A stretch of 64,000 bases of DNA, from positions 1-64,000 of the forward strand of contig VWPU01013460.1 in assembly GCA_013398955.1 (NCBI GenBank). The letters run 5' to 3'. Of the stretch, positions 1 to 11,255 are shown piece after piece; positions within the stretch are counted from its first letter, which is position 1; each line of letters begins with the position of its first letter. The notes below the pieces were generated by a model. That model made no database searches and was not told the DNA's origin. It saw nothing but the letters and a program-made list of their open reading frames with translations. This DNA is from Callaeas wilsoni. Its lineage: Eukaryota > Chordata > Aves > Passeriformes > Callaeidae. The position numbers and the translations under genes were made by a program.

Positions 1-452
1 GAGAGAAAGTGTGTTTTTCACAATATTCTTCTATTCCTTTGCCAGGAAAGCCAAGTGTTTAGGGGCACAGAATGCACCACTTCAGTTGCCCCTGCTCTGA
101 GTGTGGAAAGCAGACAATTGTATCTTCCTCATGATTTTGTGTCACTGCATGTTTGAGACATCAGGATCAGGCCCTCCCCCTTCCTTGTTTAAATTCCCAT
201 CACTTTATCAGACAGTTAAACTCACCAGATGATTTGCAGTTTGCTGCAGCATTTGTGTCTTGAGATTTCACTTTCACTTCTGCATAGGTACAACCTGAGG
301 CCAGGGAACAAGAACAGAGCAGAGAGAGCTGAGAATCAACTTAAATGAAACAAAAATGACTGCAAAATTTGTGAGAAATGCTGAACACAGGACAGCAACT
401 GGTTTATGTGACTGTGTTTAACTATGCACAAATTATATTTTTTTCCATTATA

Positions 453-740
453 GGCACTGATCTGTGCTCTGTGACCAGGGACAGGACCTGCAGGAACAGC
501 TGGAGCTGTGTCAGGGCAGTGTTAGGCTGGATATCAGGGAAAGGTTCTTCCCCCAGAGGGTGGTGGGGCACTCAACAGGCTCCCCATGGAAAGGTCACGG
601 CCCCAAGGCTGCCAGAGCTCCAGGAGCATTTGGCCAATGCTCTCAGGGATGCACAGGTTGGGATTGTTGGGGTGTCTGTGCAGGGCCAGGAGTAGGACTG
701 GATGATCTTGTGAGTCCCTTCCAGCTGAGGATATTCTGAT
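453..740 (+). repeat. CR1 LINE 3' end
   Basis: A 5'-truncated CR1 3' region in sense orientation. It contains the usual sequence about grouped insurance of 'dog-leg' body motifs ending in the 'gatgatcttgtgagtccctt' type tail found in avian CR1. It is the same subfamily as the inverted copies at 34.07 and 48.09 kb. No coding capacity; the short frames inside it are not genes. Confidence 0.85.
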
Positions 741-3164
741 TTCATGTTCCATGATGACAATTTCACCCTTGGAGCACTTGCTATAGGCAGGAACAGATCT
801 GGTTTCTCTTCAGGGCAGATAATACCAGAGGGGACAGGGGCACACACCTACATTGTCAATCTTGACAAAAGGGGAGGAAAATGCCAAGGGTGGCCTAAGT
901 CTGTTTATCCAGACAGGAATGGTGAGAATGACTAAAACATCAAAGCCTGAAAAGTGCAGATTGTGCTAAATTTGGAGGGGTTCAAGATCTTGCCAAAATT
1001 AACAAGATAACATGGAGAATAGTGAAATCTATTCTAACATCTGCAGGTAATAAATACAAACCAGCAGAGAAGAAAACATACGGAGAGGAAAGAAAGGTCA
1101 GAGGGAGATAAAAAGTGGGTAGAAAGTCAAAAATAGGATGTTGCAATGCTATAAAACTCTCAATGTCATTGTGATGTACAACACTGAGCCCCCTCGGTTC
1201 TATCACTGTACAGAGCCAAGACAGAAGCCAGGGTTTTGAGCTCTTTTCAAAAGATGGAGATAATATCTGGGAAATTTTGTGTATAAATTAAGTGAACACA
1301 TAGAAGAGTTGGTAGGGGTTTCCCCAAAAGGCACAAGCAGAGAAACATAAAAATGTTACTAGAAATCTATCAAAATTTTGAGTAGTAATACATGGGTTAA
1401 ATTACAAGGAAAATGGAACTTGTAATCAGGTGGCATCTACTGTGGTCAACTGAGCCCTGAATTCATCTGTTGAAAGGGGTGATAAAACCATGTTTCCTGG
1501 GGTGTTAAGAACTCCATCCATCTGAGAAGACATATGAAGGGTTCACACTTTGTGCAAAAGACAAGCACTGGATGGCAAGAAATAATTTTTGTCAGAGTGA
1601 AAGGAAGGTTAAAAAGAAAGGGAAGGAAAATAAAAATGAAATACAGAGACACAATGTATTAAGTCTGTTATTTTTCAGGATGTGCTTTTATGCAGATATT
1701 ACAAAACCAGTGCAAAAGTTAATGCAATAATTTTTAATTCATTAAAGAAAGAGAAATCCTCAGTTAGAATTTTGCAAAGTCTTTGATCCTAAATCAGACT
1801 AAACCTGCCCATGAAACATTTCACACTTGTGCATTAAACAAGCAGTTTGTACAGCCAGAGTAGGAGGAGAAGCCCCCAGGCAATGCCTGCTGTGCTCAGG
1901 GAGCAGGAATAGCTGTGCAGGAGACTGCTGCAAACACCGGCAACAGCAGCCACTCCACCCTGAGCAGTTTGCTGCAGGAATCTCACTCTGCTGGGCGACA
2001 AAAGGCCTGGGGCAGGAGCAGTGGATGTTCAGCTCTGGAACAGTCTCCAAAATTGAAAAAACTACTCTTAATATCACACCAGAGACGCTCTCTCACACTT
2101 GCACCTTAGCAAGAGAAAAGTACACCTTGTAACAACTTGCCTTTGTAAATACAAACAACCCAATCTGGACACTCCACCTGCGCATTTTCCCAGCACTGGT
2201 CCTCACGTTTCCCTCCTGCTCTTTGGGACTTTGATGTTCCAAGGACCTCTCTCAGCATATGTGGGAGAGAGACTGGAGAATGCAAAGAAAGCTCAGTGCT
2301 CAGCACAGGACCTACCTTGGACATCAGCGACCTTCAGGATTCTGGGTGTGGTTGATTCAGGCAAGTTCAAGTCAGCATAAAGGACATTTTCTGCCATTCT
2401 TGTTCCCGCTTCTCCTTTTTCTCTCCCTCTGCTGTTCTGACTGATGCTCTGGGCTGGGTACGACTCAGAGCTCCCTTCCCTCTCTAACTTTCAGGAGGAA
2501 GTTTTTGACTCTTCTGGTCATGCATAAACTTCTAATGAGAAGAGAAGTCTATATCTACTTCATCTTTCTATGGCAGAGGGTTTTATGTCAGTAACATGAG
2601 GAAATACATGTTCGTGGCCTCCCTGAGGTCACCTGTGTTGGAAAGTGGTTCTGGCATTGGAAGTGTCTTGAGTTCCCAAAGCTTCACACACCCAAATGCT
2701 AAATACTTTGCCCTCCTGTGTCCTGAGGAATGTGGGCTCTGTGCAGCTCACACACACGGTCTGCCTCTCTGCAGGGGAATTCTGGTGGCAAATGGGGATT
2801 TAGAAATGGGGATTGGTCCAGCCTGTTTTGGGAAATGCAAAAGGTGCTTCATACGCAAAGGCAGCGACTGGAATAGTGCAGCCTAAACAAGACAATCCCT
2901 TGGCTTTCCAGGTTTATAATATCCTTCTGGGCAGCTGGCAGCAGCTGTGTCCTCTCCCAAATCCTTGTGCGCTCCCAGCCCCCTCAGTGTTGGGATGGGA
3001 TGACAAGCAGAGGGCTCTGACTCTGTTTAATCTCTGCTGAGCAAGAACTAAAACATCCCTGTGTTCCCAGCACAAATCCAAAACGTAGCCCATACCAGTT
3101 ACTATGAAGGAAATTAACTCTATCCCAGCCAAAACCAGCCCAGGGCCCTAGAATTTAAGAAGGT
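741..3164. other. Intergenic stretch, no gene recognised
   Basis: AT-rich ordinary intergenic DNA. Open frames are at most about 100 codons, overlap each other on both strands, and show no family resemblance or paired splice sites that I could recognise. No repeat family was identified with confidence. Confidence 0.5.
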
Positions 3165-3792
3165 CTTTGAATGGAGGTCCAGAGGAATGGAACAAAACTG
3201 GTGGAAGCGTTGGAAAGAATGTCCTGTGAGGAATGGCTGAGGATTCCTGGTTTGTCCAGTTTGGAGAAAAGGAGGCTGAGGAGTGACCTCTTTTCTCTCT
3301 GGAGTCCCAGCACAGGAAGGACATGGAACTGTTGGAGAGAGTCCAGAGGAGGCCACCAAAGTGTTGAGAGGCTGGAGCAGCTCTGCCATGAGGAAAGGCG
3401 GAGAGAATAAGACTTTTCAGTCTGAAGAAGAGATGCTTTGGGGTGATTTAATTGTGGCCTTCCAGTGCCTGAAGGGAGCTCAAAGAAAAATGAAGAGAGA
3501 CTCTTGACAAGGGCCTGGAGTGACAGGACGAGGGGGAATGGCTTCATACTGACAGAGAGGAGTTTAGATTGGATATTAGGAAGAAATTTTTCACTGTGAG
3601 AGTGGTGAGGTCCTGCACAGATTCCTCAGAGAAGATGTGCCTGCCCCATGCCTGGAAGTGTCCTAGGCCAGGTTGGACGGGGCTTGGAGCAAGCTGGGAG
3701 AACGGAAGGTGTCCCTGCCCGTGGCAGGGAAGGTGGAACTGGATGATCTTAAGGTCCCTTCCAACCCACACCATTCCATCATTCTATGATTA
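3165..3792 (+). repeat. CR1 LINE, two same-strand pieces
   Basis: Sense CR1 ending in the typical 'ccattccatcattctatgat' tail. The first part (about 3165-3300) and the second part (about 3300-3450) both resemble the same body segment (the block reading like a 'ggagaaaaggaggctgag' stretch), so this looks like two CR1 fragments in tandem rather than one element. Confidence 0.85.
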
Positions 3793-4324
3793 CTGTATTC
3801 CTGTCTTTACAGCCCTATAAGACATTGCTTTTCTGATTTAGAACAAGCTATAGTAAAAAGTTGAGTGCTTTTTAAATAAAATAAATACCAATTCCCATTG
3901 AACCTATTTCTTCCACAGAGAGACAATTTTCTATTACTACAATTGTCCTCTCAAGGCCATCAGATCTGGAACACTCTCTGCTGCCAGTGGTAACGGCAGA
4001 GGCTTCTTCAGAGGGCTATTGATGTGTTCTGATATTCTGTGCCTCACTTCCCATAATCAGAGGCCCAGAGAAGCCAAGCAAACACCAGCTGTGTGTTGCT
4101 GAAAGAACAGGAAGTGAAGCGTTTTCTGTGGTGGTTGATGACTCAGAAGTTTGTACTGTGGTCAAATGAAGGTTTCAGTGGCCCTCAGACCTGACAGGGA
4201 GACGCATCCAGAAATTGTATGACAGGCAGCTGAAGTACTGAGGCCTAAGCTACAGACCCTGACTGAGGCCTGAACAACAGGCCCTGGGCCAAAATTGCCT
4301 CTAGATGAACCTTCTAACCAAATT

Positions 4325-4412
4325 ATAGATATATAGATAGATAGATAGATAGATAGATAGAGTTAGATAGATAGATAGATATAATATAATTATATATTAT
4401 ATTATATAATTA
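4325..4412. repeat. GATA microsatellite grading into AT-rich repeat
   Basis: About a dozen perfect or near-perfect 'gata' units with one 'gtta' interruption, followed by an 'ataatataattatat' tract. Likely length-polymorphic. Confidence 0.95.
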
Positions 4413-4683
4413 TTAATGAACTATTTTTATATGTGTTACTTTATTGGCAAAACACATATTTACCTTTCCACATCCAGAAACTGGATAAGGCCACATCTGG
4501 CTTAATTAGGGGGGTACAGGATCAAAGACAGCTCCCTTGGTTCCTCCTTGAGTCCTGGCCAGGCTTGGGGAGAAATCCAACAGGGGAATGAAACTAGAAA
4601 TTATGTCAGCCTGTTTGTTTAAGAGTATAACAGCTGGACTCCTGTCACAGCAAAGTCGGGAAGCCATTCTACATCTCCACAAA

Positions 4684-4850
4684 AGTGGAATGGGTTGGAA
4701 AGAATCTTAAAGATTATCTTATTCCAAACCCCTGCCATGGGCAGGGACACCTTCCACTATCCCAGGTTGCTCAGAGTCCCATCCAACCTGGCCTTGGACA
4801 CTTCCAGGCATGGGGCAGCCACAGCTTCTTGGGGCAACCCAAAGTATTAT
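4684..4850 (-). repeat. CR1 LINE 3' end, inverted
   Basis: Antisense CR1 3' terminus: 'tgccatgggcagggacacc' and 'ttccactatcccaggttgct' are hallmark blocks. Truncated after about 165 bases. Confidence 0.9.
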
Positions 4851-7089
4851 GTGATTTTTCAGCTCCACCAAGTCTTAATATTTTTTTCATTCAGATTTTT
4901 TTTTCTACTAGGGAATTGCATTACTAATTTGCCAATTGTAACATGAACTGAGTGTAGGAAACATCCATCCAGTTCAATCAACTTTCAGTTTTTATTGCTG
5001 GTTTTCTGGAGTGACAAGCATGTGATAGCACCAATCCCACAAATTTTGCCATAAAAATAGCACTCCTCTTTCCTGTGGAATATTGCCTACGCTGATCAGC
5101 AAGTTCTGCTGCGTCTTGAGGGAGTGCTGACTGTGTGGGCTGGTACTGTTTGAAGAAGGAAGGTGCAATACCCCACTGAGTTGGTGATTTTGAACTCTGT
5201 TTGATAAGGATGGTGCAAATACCATGGGAGGAAGTTAAAGGGGGCTCCAGCTCCCCTTATAAATCCTTTTATGTGATACTGAGATGCTGCATAACTTAAT
5301 ATTGGAGATAGCACACAGGGTAGTTTGTATTGTAATTTCTGAGCACTTAGCCATGCTTTTCAGCATTTATATAGATATTCATTATTTCTCTGTGGTATTG
5401 TATATTTCCCACAAAACTGTCATGAGGAGCAGTAAATATCTTCAGTAAATTGAAGATATTTTAATGTGGGTCTATATGGGTATCACAATGGCCTTGTATG
5501 TCTGTGTTACTAACAAGATAATTCTGTTGCAATTCATTAGCACCAGTCTGTGTTTGGCTTTCTAAACTCTAGCTAAGGGCATGGGCAATATCTGACAGCA
5601 TTTTCCTAACAAATAACCCCTCACACTATCACTTCACTCCTACTCCTGCCAGCTCTATATGCATGTTTCCAAGACCAGTCATGTCCATCTTTTGGCCTGT
5701 GCAATCCTAAACTCAGTGTGGCCATAGCCAAGAAAGACAGAAGAAGGAGAAATTTTTAACATACCAGGCTCTTGTCCAATACTTACATTGTGCAGCCTCA
5801 GGTCAGAGGTGAGGAATCTATTGGGGTCAGTTGAGTCAGATGGGTCTCTGTACCTCGTCAAGAAAACAGATTTGGTAAAGATTTCATTACAAGATCCAAA
5901 TTCAAAGGTAAGTAATCTGCAAATCAGATTACTCTGAAATAGATAAAATATTCAAAATGAAATATACATTATGAAAGAGGAATGCAGTAAACACTTGGAA
6001 AAACAACCCTCCTTTGTGAAAGCAAGCCTTTTTGGCTGTTTTTTTACCCCTTGACTGTACTCAGATAATGACTGTTTGGTTGTTGCAAAAAGGAAAATTA
6101 AAACAAAAACCAAGGATCTGAGAGAGAGAGGCTTAGAAGGAAGATTTCTTTCAAATAGAAAACTTCACTTAAATTCCATTTACAGTAACTAGAATGTCTT
6201 TCCCTCAAACTATCTGTTCCACGGGTTCAGTGGATGGGCTTTACAGCTGAGTTAGATGTGGATTTTTCTGGATTTAATGTGCTTGCTTACTGTATCCAGA
6301 CCTAAAAAAATTGGGAGATATTTTCTGATATGTAAAAGAGTAGAAAAAACCTGTAACTTTTGTGGGCTCAAAATTCTTTTCTAATATAAACAAAGAATTT
6401 CAACTACCAAGGGGGAAAAAACATTGTTGATTTTAAATATATTTTCTGAAAATAATGGTATGTTTAATTCTTTTGAAATCAAACACTTCAAGTTTTCCTT
6501 TCAAGATGTTCTTTTAGGAAAAATTAAATGCTTTGGGTTTACCCCAAATCACTTTTTAAAAATCATTATTAAAAAAATAAGAACAAGTCTTTCTTCTATT
6601 TTTTCCTGCAGTGATTCACAGCCAAAAGGTCCCTCTCTGGGTCACAATCCAAAAAAGATTTCAAAAGTGGTTATAACAAGAATCATTTTGCAACCAGCTG
6701 ATGACCATAAAGAAGGCTGGCTACCTCACTCCCTCCAAAGTTCACCCATTTTTAGACAAATGTCGCAACATATTTCTTGCAAAACATATTTTACTGTTGT
6801 GTGAAAGAGGAACTGAAAACAGCTGAACAAAGTAAAACCACTGCAACTGGCAAACACTTCACTGGTATAAACTCTTTTTCTTTCTGTATTTGGATAACAT
6901 TAAGCTGCCTGTTTCTCTTTTATAATTAAAGAAAAACAAAAAAAAAGCCTAGCTTTTCTTTAGCAGCCTTGGTGGCATTTTTCCCCTCTAAGCTCCAGCT
7001 GCTTTAACATCAGGTGTCTATCCTTAGTGGTTGCCTGATAGCGGAAAAAACAAGAATTCCCAAGGACGTCCTATCTTATGCCTGACATA

Positions 7090-7346
7090 TTTAAGTGTGC
7101 CAGGGCCTCGTCACCCTCACAGCGAAAAATTTCTTCCTCATATCCCATCTAAAACTCCTCTCTGTCAGTGTGAGGCCATTCCCCCCTTGTCCTGTCACTC
7201 CAGACCCTTGTCAAGAGTCTCTCTCCATCTTTCCTGTGGGCTCCCTTCAGGCACTGGAAGGCCAAAATTAGGACACCCCAAAGCCTTCTGTCTTCCATGC
7301 TGAAAAATCCCAATTCCCTCAGCCTTTCCAGGCTGAAGATTCCCAA
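7090..7346 (-). repeat. CR1 LINE internal fragment, inverted
   Basis: Antisense CR1 that lacks the extreme 3' tail: it starts at the 'gtgccagggcctc' block and runs through 'aggcactggaaggcc' to 'ccctcagcctttccaggctg'. It ends only about 100 bases downstream of the monooxygenase-like exon, inside what would be its first intron. Confidence 0.88.
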
Positions 7347-7438
7347 TCCTCTTAGCTTTTCAATATACTTTTTTTTTCAACATACTTGGAACATGACCCT
7401 TGGCAAAGGGGGATGAAGAGGAAATCTGTTCCACTTAC

Positions 7439-7725
7439 AGAGAAGCAGATGCTGCCATTTGGGAAGGCACCTCCTGTCACAATGTCAGATCCAGGCAGCT
7501 CTCCGTGAGGGCTGAATCCAGATGTCACCCAGCCCGTTGTGTGGATGTGCAGCTCAACCCCATCAGCTCCTGTTCCTCGTGGTCCCAGTGGAGGTAGAAC
7601 ATGCTGGAAGGATCCAGGAAGGTGGGGAAACACAGCAGTGGAGGTGCATGCTGGCCAGAACAAAAGCATGGGAGGAACAAGAGGAAGAGCATACTCTTGA
7701 TTCCTGAGAAAAACAACGCCATCAT
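7439..7725 (-). pseudogene. First exon of a MOXD-like (DBH-like) monooxygenase, frameshifted
   Basis: The family comprises copper type II, ascorbate-dependent monooxygenases of the secretory pathway; MOXD2 is a close guess, function unproven. Translation from the ATG at 7725 gives a hydrophobic leader around 'MLFLLFLPCFCSG', then 'FLDPSSMFYLHWDHEEQE', as at the start of the DOMON domain. The frame is then lost near 7563-7575 and the domain continues in another frame with 'HIHTTGWVTSGFSPHG' and 'ELPGSDIVTGGAFPNG', the family's W-x-x-x-G-F-S-P-x-G and G-S-D-I-V signature. The exon ends at a consensus GTAAGT donor at 7438. Its length of 287 becomes 288, an exact codon multiple, if one lost base is restored, so a one-base deletion fits. 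No later exon was found. It may be a relic, a recent loss, or an assembly error in a working gene whose other exons lie outside. Confidence 0.7.
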
Positions 7726-7777
7726 CACGGCAGTCTCTGAGGCTTGCTGATACCTCGGGCAGCTACGAGGGGCCCAG

Positions 7778-7783
7778 TTTATA
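7778..7783 (-). promoter_or_regulatory. TATA box of the MOXD-like gene
   Basis: TATAAA on the minus strand, in the context 'ccatataaactggg', about 53 bases upstream of the ATG of the monooxygenase-like exon. A start site about 30 bases downstream would leave a 5' leader of roughly 25 bases. Position and context fit a tissue-restricted TATA promoter; use is inferred. Confidence 0.55.
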
Positions 7784-7789
7784 TGGAAG

Positions 7790-10700
7790 TGCCCGAGGCT
7801 GGGCCTGTTGCCAGGAAGGAGGGCTGGAACCCAACTGTTCTATATTCCATTTAAAATGTAGGAAAGATCAACACTTTACATAACATGCCCTGGCATCTTG
7901 CCTGAGTGAAACTGTACTAAGCTGTCTCATATACATCTTCAAACATTTTTAACAGCTGTTTTGTATTACAGAACCAAAACAAGGCAGCAAAGTGTTTACC
8001 TCCTACCCAGTATGCCTCAGGGTGGGTGAGTGTTGGCTCTCCTCACCAAGGAAAAGGGGCTTTTCTGATGAACTTGTCTTTCCATTGCAGATTCTGAAAT
8101 GAACCCTGATTGTGCCACTGTGGTGGGATGATTACGGACAAATTCGCTGGAAACAGTCTGAGTCTTAATGCCATGGCTTATCAGAGGAAGCGGTTGTGCC
8201 ACATGAAAAGAGCTCCTGTGATAGCAATCTGGAAGAGTAGAATAAGAAAAATGCCTCTGCTCCATGTGCTATGCCTTACTGGGAGTGAGTCAAAGGAGAA
8301 AGTGCATCATCTTTTGTGCTGCCCGAGACCTTTCAGTGTAATGACATAAAAACAAAGACCCTCAGCAGGTTTCTGACCGGTTCTGCCAGGAAGTGCCTTG
8401 TCCATCATCTCCAATTTGCCCAGTTGCATAATCCACTACCAAACTTATCCCAGATCTGTGGATTTTGGAGGACATGGTACTTCACTCCTATTAACTTGCA
8501 GGGAAAATGTAGAAAAGCCATTTGTATTATTTTTCTGGGACAAGTGTTGGAAGAGCAGATGAACAATAGAGAGCGAGAGTTACCTGATCTGATCCTCAGG
8601 GATAGGGTTTAAAGAGATCAAATTGCATACAGACTGCTTGAATCCCAGATCATTTTGTCGACAGTCCTGCCTTAGACAGCAAGTATCTTTATGGTTTCTT
8701 TTTTCAGTTCTCTAATAAAATGTTGACATTTTTTATACTGTCTGCTCCAGAGAGGCCCAAGACTCTCTTTCTGGGGAGAACCAAGGCTGAGGGATACAGT
8801 AATGCAAATTGAGTATTTGAAGGCTAGGACAGCACAGGGGTATAAAAATGGAGAGACTTTGGCGCCTCTGGGAGATAAACCAAAGACAGAATTAATCATG
8901 AAGTGGAGTGGGGAAAAGGCAAAGGAATCTATCTTGCAGAGCTGCCCACGTGAGAAATTTTCACTGTTGCTTGTTCTCCGCTTTTAAGCAGAAAATCCCT
9001 TCCTCACATGGAGCAGAGTGTGAGATTAGAGGATGCAAGTGAGACGCTGCTGAAATGTGCAACTGTCCCGGAATTATACGAAGTGTTTAGCTGTGTGACA
9101 AGGATTGGAGTTGCATGGTCTCTTGGGCGGAACAGGATGTGGTGGTATTTGCATGGCACTGCTGAGGGCCGTGGGAGAGATGTGCAGGAGAAGGAAGATA
9201 CCACAGATTGGCAGTGAGCAGCATGCCAAGGAAGATTTTAAAATTATAGATGACCTGAGAAGAAGGAGGAAGAAAAAATCTGCTTCCTTTAGAAAACTAA
9301 ATGCTCATACAGGAGCCAAGTGTGAAAAGAAGGAGGAGAGTCAGAACCACAGGATGCAATGACACTGCTGAGGATCTGCCTCAGGCAACAGAGACAGACA
9401 GGAGAGGAAAGCGGTGAAGTTTCACTGAGTTTTCTCTCTGGGGATTATGATGACTTGCCACAAGCTCCGGAGGTGAAGAAGAAGGAAACGCTATGCCCAG
9501 TATTCTCAAAACAGCCCTGATTGTTCCACTGCTGAAATGCTTTGCTGGCAGCACACAAGTCCCTGACTCACAGCCAACTTCCGCTCCACACCTCCCCAGC
9601 TCAGCAACTCCCTGCTGCAGTGCAGGATGCAGCAGAATCCTATTATATAGAGCCAGTTGAAGCAATGTCAGTTTCATTTCAAAATATTTGCATTCTGGTG
9701 AGGGTATTTAACACCTCTGCTTGTTCTTTTAGGAGAAATTTTAACAAAAAATTCAACTTAAAAAGAAATTTGGTTAAAAAATGTCTGAAAGCTGATACCC
9801 AGATAAATATTCTAACAGAGTGATAACTTGAACTTCTGGTAGCCAGGCTAAAAAATATCCTTACATTCAGCTACTCACTTTTTTCACAGTCTTCTTTTCC
9901 ATGTTTGAATCCACCCCAGAGTCTCTTTATTTCAAAAAACTATAGCCCTTGTGGAGGATGGTGCCAAGCTGACTCACCTTTTGCCACACATCTGCAGGGC
10001 TACTTCAACCAAATCCTATGGATCATATGGAAGCAGCAGAGGAGATGTAAAGCTCCTTGTTGAGTAACAAGGATACAATCCTGAAGGAAATTATGTGGCT
10101 TAAGGGAGATTTTTTCACAAGTTGCCTTGTGAAAGGACTTCACCTTTGCTTAACATAATTTCTCAGCTTTTTCACTGCTGTGGGCTTGTTTATCCATAGC
10201 TATGTTGTACAAAGCCTCCTGTTCCAGGAGTTGTCCCACTGCAGCTGTGAAAAGCCCTTTCCTTCCTCACAGGCTGAAAATCTTGGATGCCCAAAAAACC
10301 TCTGAGGATAGAGAGGTGGAGATTCTCTTTATAATAAGTAATTTGCAAAGTGAGTTAGAAGGGACAGATACATCAACATGTGAGGGATATTTAGGGAATG
10401 AGGAATTGTAGGACTGCCGTTCTTTTTCCCCCTTTACCCTCTCAAGCTTCAAAAGGGGCACCAAAAATACTCTTGAAGGCAAGAGCATCCCAGGTGATGG
10501 ATAAAGGCATTTTGGAACAAATATAAACAGTGTCTACATAGCCATTTTCTGGACAGACTTGTCATATGAAAGTTCAGAGCACTGGGAGCACAGAGAGGAT
10601 CAAAGATGAGCAGTTCCCAGGCTGACAAATTGGCTTTATTTGTCTCACATAGCAAATAGGAGGGCACAGGCACATCCAGAGCTGCAGAAATTAATGCTGG

Positions 10701-11150
10701 TAAATCTTTGCATGGTAGATCAGGAGTAATCAGGAGAGTCTCTGCTTTTGAAGGCCACTGATATGGGCTCTGCAATGACTGTGCATTTGATGTATTGCAG
10801 TTATACCCACAAAGCCTCTCAGGAGCAGTGGTGAAAGTGCAATTATGCAAAAAGCATTCAATTCCGGAAATGTTGTTACTTACAGACAACAGTTTTGTAA
10901 TGAGGCTTCAGAGACAGAAGTATTCTAACAGCTTGGTCACTGAGCCTTTGTGTCCTCACAGCTTGATTACCTAAAGATCTGTATCTGACATCCTGTAAAT
11001 ACCCACTGCTGCAAAGTGGTGGTCCCTGCACATTCTTTTCAACTCAGTGATGTGGATTCCTAGAACTTCTCCATACTGTGATACTCCTCCCAGCCTTACA
11101 CCCGAAATCACTTATCTGTGCCGTAAAAATGCCCAGCAACTGGAAGACAG
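7790..11150. other. Intergenic stretch, no gene recognised
   Basis: No recognisable coding family, RNA gene or repeat. Open frames of 60-146 codons overlap on both strands without splice support. Human synteny would place AKAP3 and NDUFA9 on this side of DYRK4, but I recognised neither. Confidence 0.5.
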
Positions 11151-11152
11151 AC

Positions 11153-11255
11153 TCATAAAATCATAGAATGGTTTAGGTTGGAAGGGACCTTAAAGATCAT
11201 CTCATTCCAACCCTCCTGCCATGGGCAGGAACACCTTCCACTAGACCAGACAGAC
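11153..11255 (-). repeat. CR1 LINE 3' tip, inverted
   Basis: About 100 bases of the antisense CR1 3' end, including 'aatcatagaatggtttagg' and 'tgccatgggcaggaacacc'. A strongly truncated insertion. Confidence 0.9.

Larger units (their letters stand above)
3793..7080. other. Intergenic stretch with microsatellite and CR1 tail
   Basis: Apart from the microsatellite at 4.33 kb and the inverted CR1 tail at 4.68 kb, which have their own entries, I see no gene. I looked on the minus strand for later exons of the monooxygenase whose first exon lies at 7.4-7.7 kb, such as a histidine-rich copper-binding segment, and recognised none. Confidence 0.5.

Noticed and set aside
5679..5861. Minus-strand frame considered as exon 2 of the MOXD-like gene
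   Set aside because: The text around 'DPSDSTDPNRFLTSD' lacks the cysteine and histidine pattern expected there, and no matching acceptor was found.
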